Shown piece by piece: positions 8,874 through 17,420 of a DNA stretch of 64,000 bases. Under the pieces are notes generated by a model. The model made no database searches. It saw only the letters and a list, made by a program, of their open reading frames with translations, and was not told the origin of the DNA. The stretch covers positions 248,001 to 312,000 of the forward strand of contig NZ_JAWXVZ010000001.1 in the NCBI RefSeq assembly GCF_033843645.1. Direction: 5' to 3'. Both the position numbers and the translations under genes were made by a program. Positions within the stretch are counted from its first letter, which is position 1, and every line of letters begins with the position of its first letter. Origin of the DNA: Pseudovibrio zosterae. Its GTDB lineage: Bacteria > Pseudomonadota > Alphaproteobacteria > Rhizobiales > Stappiaceae.

Positions 8874-9917
8874 TTACGGACGCCATTCCTCTTCCTTGTT
8901 GGAAGGAACGGCATTGGCTTCGTCCTGTTTGTCCTTGTCGATGGCGCGAATGATCATGCGTTGAACCGTGTCCACGTTCTCGCCACTGGCGGAGGACAGG
9001 ATCAACGGCTTTTGACCGCAGGCCGCTTCCAGTGCTGCAACTTTCTCATCACGAAGTTCTTCCGACAACGCATCCGCCTTCGACAGGCAGACGATCTCTG
9101 GCTTTTCAGCAAGGCCGTTTCCGTAGGCTTCCAGCTCTCCACGAATGATCCGGTAGGACTCCGCTGGGTCTTCGCTAGAGCCATCTACGAGATGCAGCAG
9201 AACACGGGTGCGCTCAACGTGGCCAAGGAAGCGATCACCAAGGCCGGTGCCTTCGTGGGCCCCTTCAATGAGACCTGGAATGTCAGCCAGCACAAAGCCG
9301 CGGCCGTCGATTTCGCAAACGCCGAGGTTTGGGTGCAACGTGGTGAAGGGGTAGTCCGCAATCTTCGGCTTGGCGGCAGAAACAGCGGCCAGGAAGGTGG
9401 ACTTGCCAGCGTTGGGCAAGCCAACAAGGCCTGTATCTGCAATCAGTTTAAGGCGCAGCCAAACCCATTTTTCCTGACCATCCTGACCCGGATTAGCATG
9501 GCGCGGTGCCTGGTTGGTGGAGGTCTTGAAGTGGGCATTGCCAAAGCCGCCGTTGCCGCCACGCAAGAGCAGCAGCTTTTCACCAACTTCGGTCAGATCC
9601 GCGATGACAGTCTCGTTGTCTTCCTCAAGAATCTGGGTGCCTTTGGGCACGCGCAAAACGACGTCGGCACCCCGAGCGCCGGTTCGGTTGCGGCCCATGC
9701 CGTGCATGCCGACCTTGGCCTTGTAGTGCTGGGCGTAGCGGTAGTCGATCAACGTGTTGAGACCATCAACGCACTCAACCCAAACATCGCCGCCGCGACC
9801 ACCGTCGCCGCCGTCTGGGCCGCCCTCTGCCACGTATTTTTCCCGGCGGAAACTGACGCTGCCTGCGCCGCCATCGCCGGATTTAACAAAGATTTTTGCC
9901 TGATCGAGGAACTTCAT
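8874..9917 (-). CDS. obgE: GTPase Obg (ribosome assembly / stress)
   Basis: A 347-residue GTPase bound to the 50S subunit, needed for late ribosome assembly and growth control. A Gly-rich Obg domain (about 1-158: GDGGAGSVSFRREK, GGPDGGDGGRGG) precedes a G domain with G1 GLPNAGKST, G3 DIPGLIEGAHEG and G4 LSKAD, then a short acidic tail. Upstream lie three acetyltransferase genes instead of direct adjacency to rpmA; downstream, proB starts immediately. The product length is normal. Confidence 0.98.
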   Translation of the reverse strand: MKFLDQAKIFVKSGDGGAGSVSFRREKYVAEGGPDGGDGGRGGDVWVECVDGLNTLIDYRYAQHYKAKVGMHGMGRNRTGARGADVVLRVPKGTQILEEDNETVIADLTEVGEKLLLLRGGNGGFGNAHFKTSTNQAPRHANPGQDGQEKWVWLRLKLIADTGLVGLPNAGKSTFLAAVSAAKPKIADYPFTTLHPNLGVCEIDGRGFVLADIPGLIEGAHEGTGLGDRFLGHVERTRVLLHLVDGSSEDPAESYRIIRGELEAYGNGLAEKPEIVCLSKADALSEELRDEKVAALEAACGQKPLILSSASGENVDTVQRMIIRAIDKDKQDEANAVPSNKEEEWRP

Positions 9918-10076
9918 TTTCTATCTCTTTAAGACCGTGTGCAGACGTCTTTGTAGTACCTCTTAAAAGCCGGTGGCACTAGCACAATGCTTGAGAAAAA
10001 AGGGCCAAAGAACGATACTATTCATATTGGGGTTGAAACCCGAATGCCGAAGACCGTGTTTAAACGGTTTGATGGC

Positions 10077-10622
10077 CTAAATGTCAAGCTTTTCCGCCAA
10101 ATATCTCTTACGCGTCAATGCGAAAGTGACGCTTGGAATTTGCTCGTCGGGCCTCGCCTTGCTCGTTCTTGTTGCCTCACCTGTGCGCAGGAAACCGAGT
10201 TTGCCAAGCACATTCTGCGACGCCTGGTTTTCGCGGAAGGCATATGAATTCAGTTCATGCAGCTCGGGGTAATGCGCAAAGCAAAACTTGAGGACTGCAC
10301 GTCCGGCTGCGCTGGCATATCCCCGTCCCCAAAAGGGTTGCCCCAACCAGTAACCAAAGCTGTTATCCCCCCTCAAGCCACTCAGGCCAATGGCTCCAAT
10401 CAGTCCTGTTCCATCGTCGATGGCCCAATTGATCGTGTCGTCCATATCCGAGCTTGCGGTGAAGGCGACCCAGTCTTCTGCATCCGCAAGTGAATAGGGA
10501 TGTGGAACAGGGTTCAGCATGCTGGAAACTTTGAAATTATCTAAGTATCTGACAAGATTAGGGATATCTTCCTTGGTGAACGCGCGCAAAGTCACGCGCT
10601 CACCTTTCAAAACTGGGAACAT
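10077..10622 (-). CDS. GNAT family N-acetyltransferase (RimJ/RimL type), first of three
   Basis: A 181-residue acetyl-CoA-dependent acetyltransferase. The N-terminus ERVTLRAFTKEDIP is the RimJ/L-type beta strand. VPHPYSLADAEDWV is a motif shared with the two upstream neighbours, and YWLGQPFWGRGYASEA holds the acetyl-CoA-binding loop (Q/R-x-x-G-x-G/A variant GRGYA). Substrate unknown; RimJ/L-like enzymes modify protein N-termini, amino acids or aminoglycosides. It ends the three-gene GNAT array and is separated from the next GNAT gene by 8 bp, so they are co-transcribed. Confidence 0.88.
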   Translation of the reverse strand: MFPVLKGERVTLRAFTKEDIPNLVRYLDNFKVSSMLNPVPHPYSLADAEDWVAFTASSDMDDTINWAIDDGTGLIGAIGLSGLRGDNSFGYWLGQPFWGRGYASAAGRAVLKFCFAHYPELHELNSYAFRENQASQNVLGKLGFLRTGEATRTSKARPDEQIPSVTFALTRKRYLAEKLDI

Positions 10623-10630
10623 GGGACTGC

Positions 10631-11173
10631 CTATGCGGGTTCCAATTGCTTCTTCTTGGCCATAAAGGCGGCCTTGGTGAGGTAATAGCGGTACTCTGGC
10701 ATTTCTTCGCCACCTCGCGCTGCGCAGGATTGAAAACCGCGCCCGCCATAGACGAAGCCTTGCTTGGTCAGCGTGCCAATGGACCCCTTATTGAAGGTGT
10801 AAGCACCTGCATTGAAGGAATAAACTCCAAGATCTTCAAAGGCATGCGTGAGTACTGCATGAACGGCCTCACTCATGAACCCCTTGCCCCAGAAAGGCTG
10901 AGCGAGCCAGTAACCGATGGTAGGGCGATCTCCCAGATTACGAATTATAACGCAGCCAATGGCCTCACCGTCTCTCTCAAGGCACCAGGCAAAGCTGTCC
11001 TCTGGCTTCTTCAGGGAAAGCCAAAGCTTTGCATCCTCAAGCGTGTAGGGATGAGGAACTCTGGCCAAGTTTCCGGAAACCTCGAAGTTTTTTAGATACT
11101 TGGCAAAAGCCGGAGCATCATCCATGCTGGGTGCACGAAGACGGAGCCTCTGTGTGACAAGCTCTTTGGTCAT
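10631..11173 (-). CDS. GNAT family N-acetyltransferase (RimJ/RimL type), second of three
   Basis: A 180-residue RimJ/L-type acetyltransferase starting MTKELVTQRLRLRAP. The longer open frame to 11329 has no family similarity, so the ATG at 11173 is preferred. Shared motifs are NLARVPHPYTLEDAKLW and YWLAQPFWGKGFMSEAVHAVL. It is a diverged tandem paralogue of its two neighbours. Substrate is not predictable from sequence. Conservation of such GNATs between rpmA and obgE in alphaproteobacteria suggests a ribosome-related or detoxifying role, which is inference. Confidence 0.88.
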   Translation of the reverse strand: MTKELVTQRLRLRAPSMDDAPAFAKYLKNFEVSGNLARVPHPYTLEDAKLWLSLKKPEDSFAWCLERDGEAIGCVIIRNLGDRPTIGYWLAQPFWGKGFMSEAVHAVLTHAFEDLGVYSFNAGAYTFNKGSIGTLTKQGFVYGGRGFQSCAARGGEEMPEYRYYLTKAAFMAKKKQLEPA

Positions 11174-11479
11174 GTGTCTCATCCTGTTCAGATCAAATGA
11201 TAAAAGTAAAATCGCGATAGTCGGTAGCGATGGTCTTTCGCCAAAAGTGGATTGGTTTGAGTAAGGGGAATGCCTTGGCAGGAGGCCGCATGTCGTTCTC
11301 GACTGGCCCAGAGGTGGCAAGGTAGACAAAAAGTGGAGAGGCAGAAGGAGAGCAGCAAGTCGGTGTCACGAAACCGGGAGCCGGTCTGCCCCTGCGCCAA
11401 AGGGTGGTTGTCAATTTCCTCAGCGCAGCGGCAGGACCCGGATCTCTATTGGTGGCACGGACAGAGCGCCGCCTTCAAA
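11174..11479. other. 306-bp spacer between the second and third GNAT genes
   Basis: No convincing gene, RNA or repeat. Short open frames on the minus strand lack family features or ribosome-binding sites. A separate promoter for the two downstream GNAT genes could lie here, in the AT-richer part next to 11200-11220, but no clear -35/-10 pair stands out. Confidence 0.4.
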
Positions 11480-12091
11480 TCAGGCGGCTTGGCCCCAGGC
11501 CTTGAGCGCCTTCCATGTGCTGCGTGTCAGCGAAAAACGGTCCACGTTCACAAGACCGCTGTTGCCGGACATGCGCATCTTGGATTGCTCCCGGAATTGG
11601 AAGCCGCTCTTTTCCAGCACCCGGCGAGAGCCCGGATTGTTCACACGGCACGCGGCGGTCAGCTCATTCACACCGCCATTGGAGAACGCAAAATCCACCA
11701 CCGCGTGGGCGGCCTCTGTCGCGTAGCCTTGACCCCAGAACGGTTCACCGATCCAATAACCCAGATGCAAGGTGCCGCCGTCTTCCGCCAGCGGGCCATA
11801 ACCGATGGCACCGATCAGCCGGCCTGTATTCTTCATGCGTATGGCAAAGAGGGCCTGTCCCATGCGTGTCGCTTCGCTGCGCTTCACCAATGCCTTGGCA
11901 TCGTCTAGGGTGAATGGGTGCGGCATGCTGGACAGCATTTCGGCAATCCGGCGGTTGTTCGCCAGGAACATGATGTCAGCCAGATCGTCTTTGCGCGCGG
12001 CGTTGATGGCCAGACGCGCTGTGTCCTGCGGCCCGTATGCGGCCGCGCTGTAACTGCTTTCCTCTAAGCTTTCCTCGTATTCGACAACCAT
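11480..12091 (-). CDS. GNAT family N-acetyltransferase (RimJ/RimL type), third of three
   Basis: A 203-residue acetyltransferase. The ATG at 12091 has a GGAG ribosome-binding site; an upstream in-frame start at 12154 lies inside the rpmA terminator and is unlikely. After an acidic N-terminal extension (EYEESLEESSYS) the RimJ/L fold begins RLAINAARKDDLADI. SSMPHPFTLDDAKALV and YWIGEPFWGQGYATEAAHAV match the neighbouring GNATs. It is the most diverged of the three and is separated from them by about 300 bp and from rpmA by a strong terminator. Confidence 0.85.
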   Translation of the reverse strand: MVVEYEESLEESSYSAAAYGPQDTARLAINAARKDDLADIMFLANNRRIAEMLSSMPHPFTLDDAKALVKRSEATRMGQALFAIRMKNTGRLIGAIGYGPLAEDGGTLHLGYWIGEPFWGQGYATEAAHAVVDFAFSNGGVNELTAACRVNNPGSRRVLEKSGFQFREQSKMRMSGNSGLVNVDRFSLTRSTWKALKAWGQAA

Positions 12092-12136
12092 TTCTTTTCT
12101 CCGGCACGAACCCTGACTACAGGGCAAAATAAAAAA

Positions 12137-12165
12137 GGGAAGATGGTGTCCCATCTTCCCTTTTT
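12137..12165 (-). terminator. Intrinsic terminator of the rplU-rpmA operon
   Basis: A perfect 10-bp stem (GGGAAGATGG with CCATCTTCCC, 4-base loop) is flanked by A/T runs on both sides. On the minus strand it ends in TTTTTTATTTT. It lies about 80 bp after the rpmA stop and just before the third GNAT gene, so it separates ribosomal-protein transcription from the downstream genes. Confidence 0.9.
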
Positions 12166-12246
12166 CTGATCTTTTTCAGATCGGAGGCCGGATTTCCATC
12201 CCGCCGGGTCGATGAGACGCCGACGGTTTGGAAACTCACGTCGGCT

Positions 12247-12516
12247 TTACTCTGCGGCTAGCGCCACTGGCATCACATTAATAAATGTTCGGCCATTACG
12301 CTTTGTTTCGAATGCTACTTTGCCTTCGACAGTCGCAAAAATAGTGTGGTCTTTGCCCATGTCTACACCTGCGCCTGGGTGCCACGTTGTGCCACGCTGA
12401 CGAGCAATGATGTTGCCAGGGATTACGGTTTCACCACCGAACTTCTTGATGCCAAGACGACGACCAGCTGAGTCGCGACCGTTGCGGGATGAACCGCCAG
12501 CTTTTTTATGAGCCAT
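12247..12516 (-). CDS. rpmA: 50S ribosomal protein L27
   Basis: An 89-residue ribosomal protein whose N-terminus reaches the peptidyl-transferase centre. The start MAHKKAGGSSRNGRDSAGRR is the canonical unprocessed form, without the cleavable N-terminal extension found in Firmicutes. RQRGTTWHPGAGVDMGKDHT is the conserved core. It is co-transcribed with rplU, 46 bp upstream, and followed by a strong terminator. Confidence 0.99.
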   Translation of the reverse strand: MAHKKAGGSSRNGRDSAGRRLGIKKFGGETVIPGNIIARQRGTTWHPGAGVDMGKDHTIFATVEGKVAFETKRNGRTFINVMPVALAAE

Positions 12517-12562
12517 AACGAAGTACTCCTCGTTTAATCTCTTAGGACAGGTTCACGGGCAA

Positions 12563-13138
12563 TTACTTGCCTGCGAGTTCCTTAGCCTGTTCAACCCAGT
12601 TATCGCGTTCGAAACGACCCTTAAGGCCTGCTTCTTCTTCAACGCGGGCGATGTCTTCAGCTGTGAATGCTGCGATCTGAGCGTAAGTGGTTACGCCAGC
12701 AGCGTTCAGCTTCTTTTCAATTGCAGGGCCAAGGCCGCTCAGCTTCTTCAGGTCATCAGCGCCTTCAACTGCAGGAGCAGCTTCAGCAGCCTTAGGAGCA
12801 GCAGCCTTCTTTGCAGGCTTTGCACCACCGGTCAGGATATCAGTGATCTTCACGGTCGTGAAGGACTGACGGTGACCGTTGCGACGACGAGAGTTCTGAC
12901 GACGACGCTTCTTGAAGATGATGATCTTGCGATCACGGCCCTGTTCTACAACTTCACCTACAACAGAAGCACCTTCAACAGTTGGCGCACCGATAGTGGT
13001 ATCGGTTTCGTTGCCAACAATGAGAACTTCGTCAAAAGTGACGGTCTCGCCTGCTTCTGCAGAAACTTTTTCGATCTTCAAAAGATCGTCAGTAGCGACA
13101 CGGTACTGTTTACCACCGGTCTTAATGACTGCGAACAT
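12563..13138 (-). CDS. rplU: 50S ribosomal protein L21 with C-terminal helix-hairpin-helix extension
   Basis: A 191-residue protein, about twice the length of ordinary L21. Residues 1-103 are standard L21 (MFAVIKTGGKQYRV, IIIFKKRRRQNSRRRNGHRQ). An Ala/Lys/Pro-rich linker (GGAKPAKKAAAPKAAEAA) leads to a helix-hairpin-helix-like domain (DLKKLSGLGPAIEKKLNAAG...) like those seen in some NuoE and DNA-binding proteins. Such fusions are known in Hyphomicrobiales. ATG at 13138 fits L21; the frame extends to 13216 without similarity. Transcribed from the promoter at 13353-13380 with an unusually long leader. Confidence 0.97.
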   Translation of the reverse strand: MFAVIKTGGKQYRVATDDLLKIEKVSAEAGETVTFDEVLIVGNETDTTIGAPTVEGASVVGEVVEQGRDRKIIIFKKRRRQNSRRRNGHRQSFTTVKITDILTGGAKPAKKAAAPKAAEAAPAVEGADDLKKLSGLGPAIEKKLNAAGVTTYAQIAAFTAEDIARVEEEAGLKGRFERDNWVEQAKELAGK

Positions 13139-13352
13139 GTCTAGCACGTCCTTCTTTTTAAAATTTAGCGCGCCCTGTGGCGCCGCACGAATGCGGACTT
13201 TGGCGACTGATTCCACTTTTTCAGCTCAGGGAACCATCCAGTTCGTGAGGAGATCGACCGCAAACTCCAGCAAATCTGCTGAAAGGCGGTGGCGACGTCT
13301 GGCCTCGGACAGCGCGGAATAGTGGGCAAGCCCACCTATTTAGAGCAGGCGC

Positions 13353-13380
13353 AATATACGGATGCGAGGCTGAAAGTCAA
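13353..13380 (-). promoter_or_regulatory. Sigma70-type promoter of rplU-rpmA
   Basis: On the minus strand TTGACT (13380-13375), a 16-base spacer and TATATT (13358-13353) form a near-consensus promoter. Predicted start near 13346 gives a 5' leader of about 208 bases before rplU, holding a perfect GTGGGC-AA-GCCCAC hairpin at 13322-13335 near the RNA 5' end. Confidence 0.7.
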
Positions 13381-13802
13381 CGCGAAATAACAGGGTTTTC
13401 TTGAGTTTTTGAAGGGATTTGGCGAAAAAACCAGAAAAAGTGACCCAACGCACAAAAAGAGGGAGTAAACGCCTCGCCCGGCCACACGACAAATGAGCCG
13501 TCAAAAAGATGCGCCCTTGTTAAGAGCACGGCAAGATGCCGAAACCCTGATGGGCGGGAATATGAGCTGGGGAAGGGGCCGCCATTACCCCGAGCAGCTG
13601 CCCTTGATAACCCAATGGCAGCGCTTGGCGAATAAGGCGTGAGTTTAGAGCGGTTTAAAGCTTTGCCGCCATGGAATGCCTGCCAGATGGAAAGCCCGCT
13701 CACCAGCCTGTGGTTTACCTGCGACAAGACGGTCCCGAGGTCTTGTCGAAGCAAATGCGCTTCTATATGGTCCCGCCATTCTGAAGGCCCGTACCTTCGC
13801 GC
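13381..13802. other. Spacer between the rplU promoter and tRNA-Ser, no gene seen
   Basis: About 420 bp without a supported gene. Open frames on the minus strand here run through the antisense of tRNA-Ser and are artefacts. No known RNA family, repeat or integrase gene is visible. It should contain the tRNA promoter. Confidence 0.4.
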
Positions 13803-13892
13803 GGAGAGTTGCCGGAGTGGTCGAACGGGGCGGTCTCGAAAACCGTTGAGCGCGCAAGCGTTCCGAGGGTTCGAATCCCTCACTCTCCGCCA
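13803..13892 (+). tRNA. tRNA-Ser (anticodon CGA)
   Basis: A 90-nt class II tRNA. The acceptor stem GGAGAGT (13803-13809) pairs with ACTCTCC (13882-13888), followed by discriminator G and an encoded CCA. The anticodon stem GCGGT/ACCGT encloses the loop CTCGAAA, giving anticodon CGA, which reads UCG. The variable arm is long (GAGCGCGCAAGCG region), as expected for serine, and the T-loop GGTTCGAATCC is canonical. No attachment-site duplication or integrase lies next to it. Confidence 0.96.
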
Positions 13893-14266
13893 TTATCCAG
13901 CCGATTGTTGTACGGAATGGCCTTTCTGCCTCCAATCATCGCAGGCTATCTGGTGTGGCGCGGGGAGCAACCAATCAAAGCTCTATAGAATGTTATAGCG
14001 TGCCTTTGTCAAAAATTGATTGTACTGACCGAGTGTTGGAAGCAACGCTTCGACGTGCAGGATGAAGATGCCTTGGTGCGTTGGGCCATAGAAATGCTCT
14101 CAATAACTGCCCGTATGAGCGGTTCACCCTGCAGGGCAGACAGGCCACATTGTCCTGAAGGTTTGTGGACGTCATCCACCATAACTCGTCGGTTTTAGGC
14201 GGCATTTGGCCTCTCGCCCGAGGAATGGCGCGAGTTGCGGGCGTCAGCAGCAGTGCGCCTTTTCAC
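13893..14266. other. Spacer between tRNA-Ser and ackA, no gene seen
   Basis: About 375 bp without a supported gene. No direct repeat of the tRNA 3' end is apparent, so there is no sign of an integrated element. The short open frames lack ribosome-binding sites and family features. Confidence 0.4.
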
Positions 14267-15421
14267 TCAAAGCAGGTTGACGATTGCGCGCGCAATTACG
14301 AGTTGCTCGTTGGTGTTGACCACAAGAACCTTGGTGCGGCCCGTGCTGATGATTTCGCGGTTTGCCTCGTTGGCTGCCGGGTCGATGGCAATGCCAAAGA
14401 ACGCCATTCCCTCGCAAACACGCTCGCGAATTTGCCATGCGTTCTCGCCAATGCCGCCGGTGAAAACGAGCGCGTCGAGCCCGCCATTGGCTGCCGTCAG
14501 AGAGCCGATTTCCCGGCGGATGCGCGAAACGTAATAGGACAGCGCGTTGGCTGCATCCGGGCTGTCAGAGGCGAGCAGCTCTCGCATGTCGTTTGAAATG
14601 CCGGACATGCCCTTAAGCCCCGCTTCCTTGATCAAGAGCATGTGGACTTCATCGGCCGTCATGCCTTGCGCCATCAGATGAAAAACGACGCCGGGATCGA
14701 GCTGGCCACAGCGCGTTCCCATGGGCAGGCCGTCCATGGAGGAGAACCCGAGTGTGGAGGCAATGGGGGCGCGGCCCTTCACGCAGCACATGGAGCAGCC
14801 GTTGCCGAGGTGGGCGATTATGATGCGTGCGTCTTTCAGGTCTGGGTGGTGCTCTTCCACATAGCCGCTCACATAGTCGTAGCTCAGACCATGAAAGCCA
14901 TAGCGCCGGATGCCTTCCTCATAAAAACGTTTGGGCAGGGCGTAGGTGTCGTTTTCAAATGGGTGCCCGCGGTGAAAGCCCGTATCAAAGCAGCCCACTT
15001 GAATGGCATCGGGAAACGCTGTCATGGCCGCACGCACGCCGGTGAGGTTCGGCGGCTGGTGCAGAGGAGCAAGGTGAGACAGCTCGTCCAGCTCTTCCAG
15101 CAGGGTTTCATCAAGCCGAATGGGCTCCGCATACTTCGTGCCGCCATGCACGATCCGGTGCCCGACGCCGGCAATATGTGTTTCGCCCAGAACCGGCCTC
15201 AGGGCATTCAGCACGGCACGCAGGCCCGCCACATGGTCTGCCTCACCAATCTCGGTGGAGGTCTTTTCATCCCGGGTCTTTAAAATGAGTTTTGCTGCAG
15301 GGCCGAGCGCATCAACCTGCCCGCTGGCGATTTCATCAAGCCCGCCGCTGCCTGGCACATACACGGCAAACTTGATGGAGCTGGAACCTGAGTTCAACGT
15401 CAATACTGCGGGCATGCTCAA
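14267..15421 (-). CDS. ackA: Acetate kinase
   Basis: A 384-residue cytoplasmic kinase interconverting acetate plus ATP with acetyl phosphate. The family signature LTLNSGSSSIKFAVY is at the N-terminus; GHRIVHGG, CFDTGFHRGHPF (catalytic Asp), HLGNGCSMCCVKGRAPIASTLGFS and GGIGENA complete the active site. The usual partner gene pta is not in the window; it may lie elsewhere or be replaced. In a facultative anaerobe AckA would give ATP from acetyl phosphate, which fits the glycyl-radical and anaerobic quinone genes further on. Confidence 0.96.
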   Translation of the reverse strand: MSMPAVLTLNSGSSSIKFAVYVPGSGGLDEIASGQVDALGPAAKLILKTRDEKTSTEIGEADHVAGLRAVLNALRPVLGETHIAGVGHRIVHGGTKYAEPIRLDETLLEELDELSHLAPLHQPPNLTGVRAAMTAFPDAIQVGCFDTGFHRGHPFENDTYALPKRFYEEGIRRYGFHGLSYDYVSGYVEEHHPDLKDARIIIAHLGNGCSMCCVKGRAPIASTLGFSSMDGLPMGTRCGQLDPGVVFHLMAQGMTADEVHMLLIKEAGLKGMSGISNDMRELLASDSPDAANALSYYVSRIRREIGSLTAANGGLDALVFTGGIGENAWQIRERVCEGMAFFGIAIDPAANEANREIISTGRTKVLVVNTNEQLVIARAIVNLL

Positions 15422-15613
15422 CTCCAGCTATCGCCGCCTTCCACGAGGAATGGTGCGGCGCGGTAGATTTGTGTGCGACTGCGCAAAATACTATGCTGCA
15501 GATGCTAACACGAGCTGAGAAGAATGCCGAAGATAGCCGTTAGGTGTAGTTCCCCCGAAAAAGCAGCCTGTGCCAAGCGATCGGCAATCAGGCTGTCTGT
15601 TTCTGGCGGACCA

Positions 15614-16507
15614 TCAGATGGAGTGGGTCATCCAATCCGGCCAGATGCCGCTTTTTTCCATGAGGGCGTGGATGTCCAGCCCGGCATAAAGGCCATGACC
15701 GGTTACCAAAACGGCCTTCCAGCCCTTGGCCTTGGCGCCAAGAACGTCGGTGTGCAGCGTGTCGCCCATCATCGCAATGCGGCTGCGCTCCACTGTCGGA
15801 AAACGGCTTTCCACGGCTTCAAACACATTGGCAAACGGCTTGCCGTAGTAACGTGTTGGAATGTCGAAAGCATCTTGAAGGGCATGGCCAAAGAAGCCGG
15901 GCTCCAGACTGAGGCCCGTTTCTCGGGGTGCCACCAGATCGGGGTTGGCCACCACCAGCGGGCGAGGGGATTTGCGCAGGCTTTCATGCAGCCTCTGTTG
16001 GTCTTTTGTTCCCCAGTTGTCTGCACTCAAAAACAAGAAGCCATCCACCCGGTCATAGTCCGAGCGCTCGGATTTAAGGTGGATGTTTGGCAGGGAAAGC
16101 TCGCTGCTGGCAAACCCGTCCGGTGCGATCACGCCCCAAAGGCCGATACCTTCTGCTTGTTCAAGATGGCTCTCGCAAACCAGCCTGCTCGAGATGATCT
16201 CGTCCTTTGAAAAGTCAAAGCCGAGGCGCTCGAATTTCTGAACGGCTCCTTGCAGTGGATGGCTTGCGGCATTGGTGAGAACGATGACGTGCTTGCCAAC
16301 CCGGCGCAATTGATCAATGCGTTCGCGCGCCCCGGAAATCGCCGTGCTGCCCACGTTCAGCACGCCAAAAGCGTCAAACACAAACAGATCGATGTGATCC
16401 ATCAACTCTTGGAGGCCATTGATGGGCGTTGCGCTTCCAGATCCAGTTGCGTTCGGCAGGCGGCTGCGGATTTCTTCATAACGTTCGAACGCGGTTTCCG
16501 GCTTCAT
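15614..16507 (-). CDS. HAD-superfamily class IIA hydrolase
   Basis: A 297-residue HAD phosphatase of the NagD/PGP-like IIA branch. Motif I is FVFDAFGVLN (nucleophile Asp, second acid position Ala-Phe rather than D-x-D), motif II LTNAAS, Lys motif YYGKPF and motif III MMGDTLHTDVLGA. The first motif is D-A-F, so the usual second Asp is missing, as in a known alphaproteobacterial subgroup. Its start is 4 bp after the GDPD gene stop. Since GDPD releases glycerol 3-phosphate and IIA members include glycerol-phosphate phosphatases, the two may act in sequence; this is inference. Confidence 0.88.
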   Translation of the reverse strand: MKPETAFERYEEIRSRLPNATGSGSATPINGLQELMDHIDLFVFDAFGVLNVGSTAISGARERIDQLRRVGKHVIVLTNAASHPLQGAVQKFERLGFDFSKDEIISSRLVCESHLEQAEGIGLWGVIAPDGFASSELSLPNIHLKSERSDYDRVDGFLFLSADNWGTKDQQRLHESLRKSPRPLVVANPDLVAPRETGLSLEPGFFGHALQDAFDIPTRYYGKPFANVFEAVESRFPTVERSRIAMMGDTLHTDVLGAKAKGWKAVLVTGHGLYAGLDIHALMEKSGIWPDWMTHSI

Positions 16508-16511
16508 TCTT

Positions 16512-17420
16512 CTAACTTTCTAGGTTTTTCAGGCGTTCGCGAAGGGTCAAAGCTGTGGCTGGATCGTCGGTAATCATGCCGTCAACGCCGCTTTGCAGGT
16601 CTCGGGAGATATCCTCCGGCGTTGTCGCTGTCCAGATGATAACTCCAAGCCCAAGCGCTTGAGCCGCCAGCCGCGCCTCGGTCGTCAGGTTGGCGTGATA
16701 CGGGCTCCAAACAGCCGCGCCAACAGCTTTAAGCTGCTGCAGCAGGTGGGTGGTTCGCCCGTCAAAGCCAATGGGGGGCAGCCATGGTGACCCCTCATAA
16801 AGCGTTCCGGCGTCGCCGTTCTTCGGCAGGGCCGTCAGGTAGGAACCGCGGATTTCTGGGTGCGCCTTATGGGCTGCATCCAACAGCCCCCAATGGAAGG
16901 AATGCATGAAGCTTTGCTTCTGAAGGCCCTTGGCCTTGATTGCCTTGCCAACCAAATCGGCAAACTCGGCCGGCTTGGTGAGGGCGTCGTCTTCTGGCCG
17001 GTGTTTGAGTTCCACCAGAAGCTCAACAGGTTTGCCGCTGTCACGCACCAGTGCCAAAAACTCATCCAGTGTTGGAACGGGAACGCCAGAGAGCTGTTTT
17101 TGGTTCGGGAACTTGGCGGCATACTTCGTGCCGGGGCGGATTGCCCCCATGTCGAACTGGCGCAGCTCCGCTAGCGTGAGGTCGCGCACCAATGGGCCTT
17201 CCTCGCTCAGCCACTTGCCGTTGGCATCGCGCGTCGTATCCGGCAACAAGGTGTGATTGTGCGTAACAACCGGCACATTGTCTTTGGTCAAGAGCACGTC
17301 TAGCTCGATGCCATCAACGCCAAGCTCCAAGGAGTAGGCGAACCCTTCCAGTGTGTTTTCTGGCAGAAGGCACGGAGCGCCACGGTGGGCATATATTTTT
17401 GTCTGGTCGACGTTGGTCAT
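16512..17420 (-). CDS. Glycerophosphodiester phosphodiesterase
   Basis: A 302-residue cytoplasmic GDPD, like UgpQ, that splits glycerophosphodiesters into glycerol 3-phosphate and an alcohol. Catalytic signatures are intact: YAHRGAPCLLPENTLEGF (His-Arg), GIELDVLLTKDNVPVVTHNHTL (Glu, Asp and second His) and the late Glu/Lys strand VELLVELKH. No signal peptide is seen with the ATG at 17420; the frame continues to 17510 but adds nothing family-like. It forms an operon with the HAD hydrolase. Confidence 0.93.
   Translation of the reverse strand: MTNVDQTKIYAHRGAPCLLPENTLEGFAYSLELGVDGIELDVLLTKDNVPVVTHNHTLLPDTTRDANGKWLSEEGPLVRDLTLAELRQFDMGAIRPGTKYAAKFPNQKQLSGVPVPTLDEFLALVRDSGKPVELLVELKHRPEDDALTKPAEFADLVGKAIKAKGLQKQSFMHSFHWGLLDAAHKAHPEIRGSYLTALPKNGDAGTLYEGSPWLPPIGFDGRTTHLLQQLKAVGAAVWSPYHANLTTEARLAAQALGLGVIIWTATTPEDISRDLQSGVDGMITDDPATALTLRERLKNLES

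Noticed and set aside
13377..13935. Minus-strand open frames across tRNA-Ser
   Set aside because: They are the antisense of the tRNA and give the well-known artefact peptides with ESEGFEPSERL or RDSNPRNACALN; no ribosome-binding site or family similarity.
13803..14266. tRNA-Ser as an integration site for a mobile element
   Set aside because: No integrase, no repeat of the tRNA 3' end and no change in gene type nearby.
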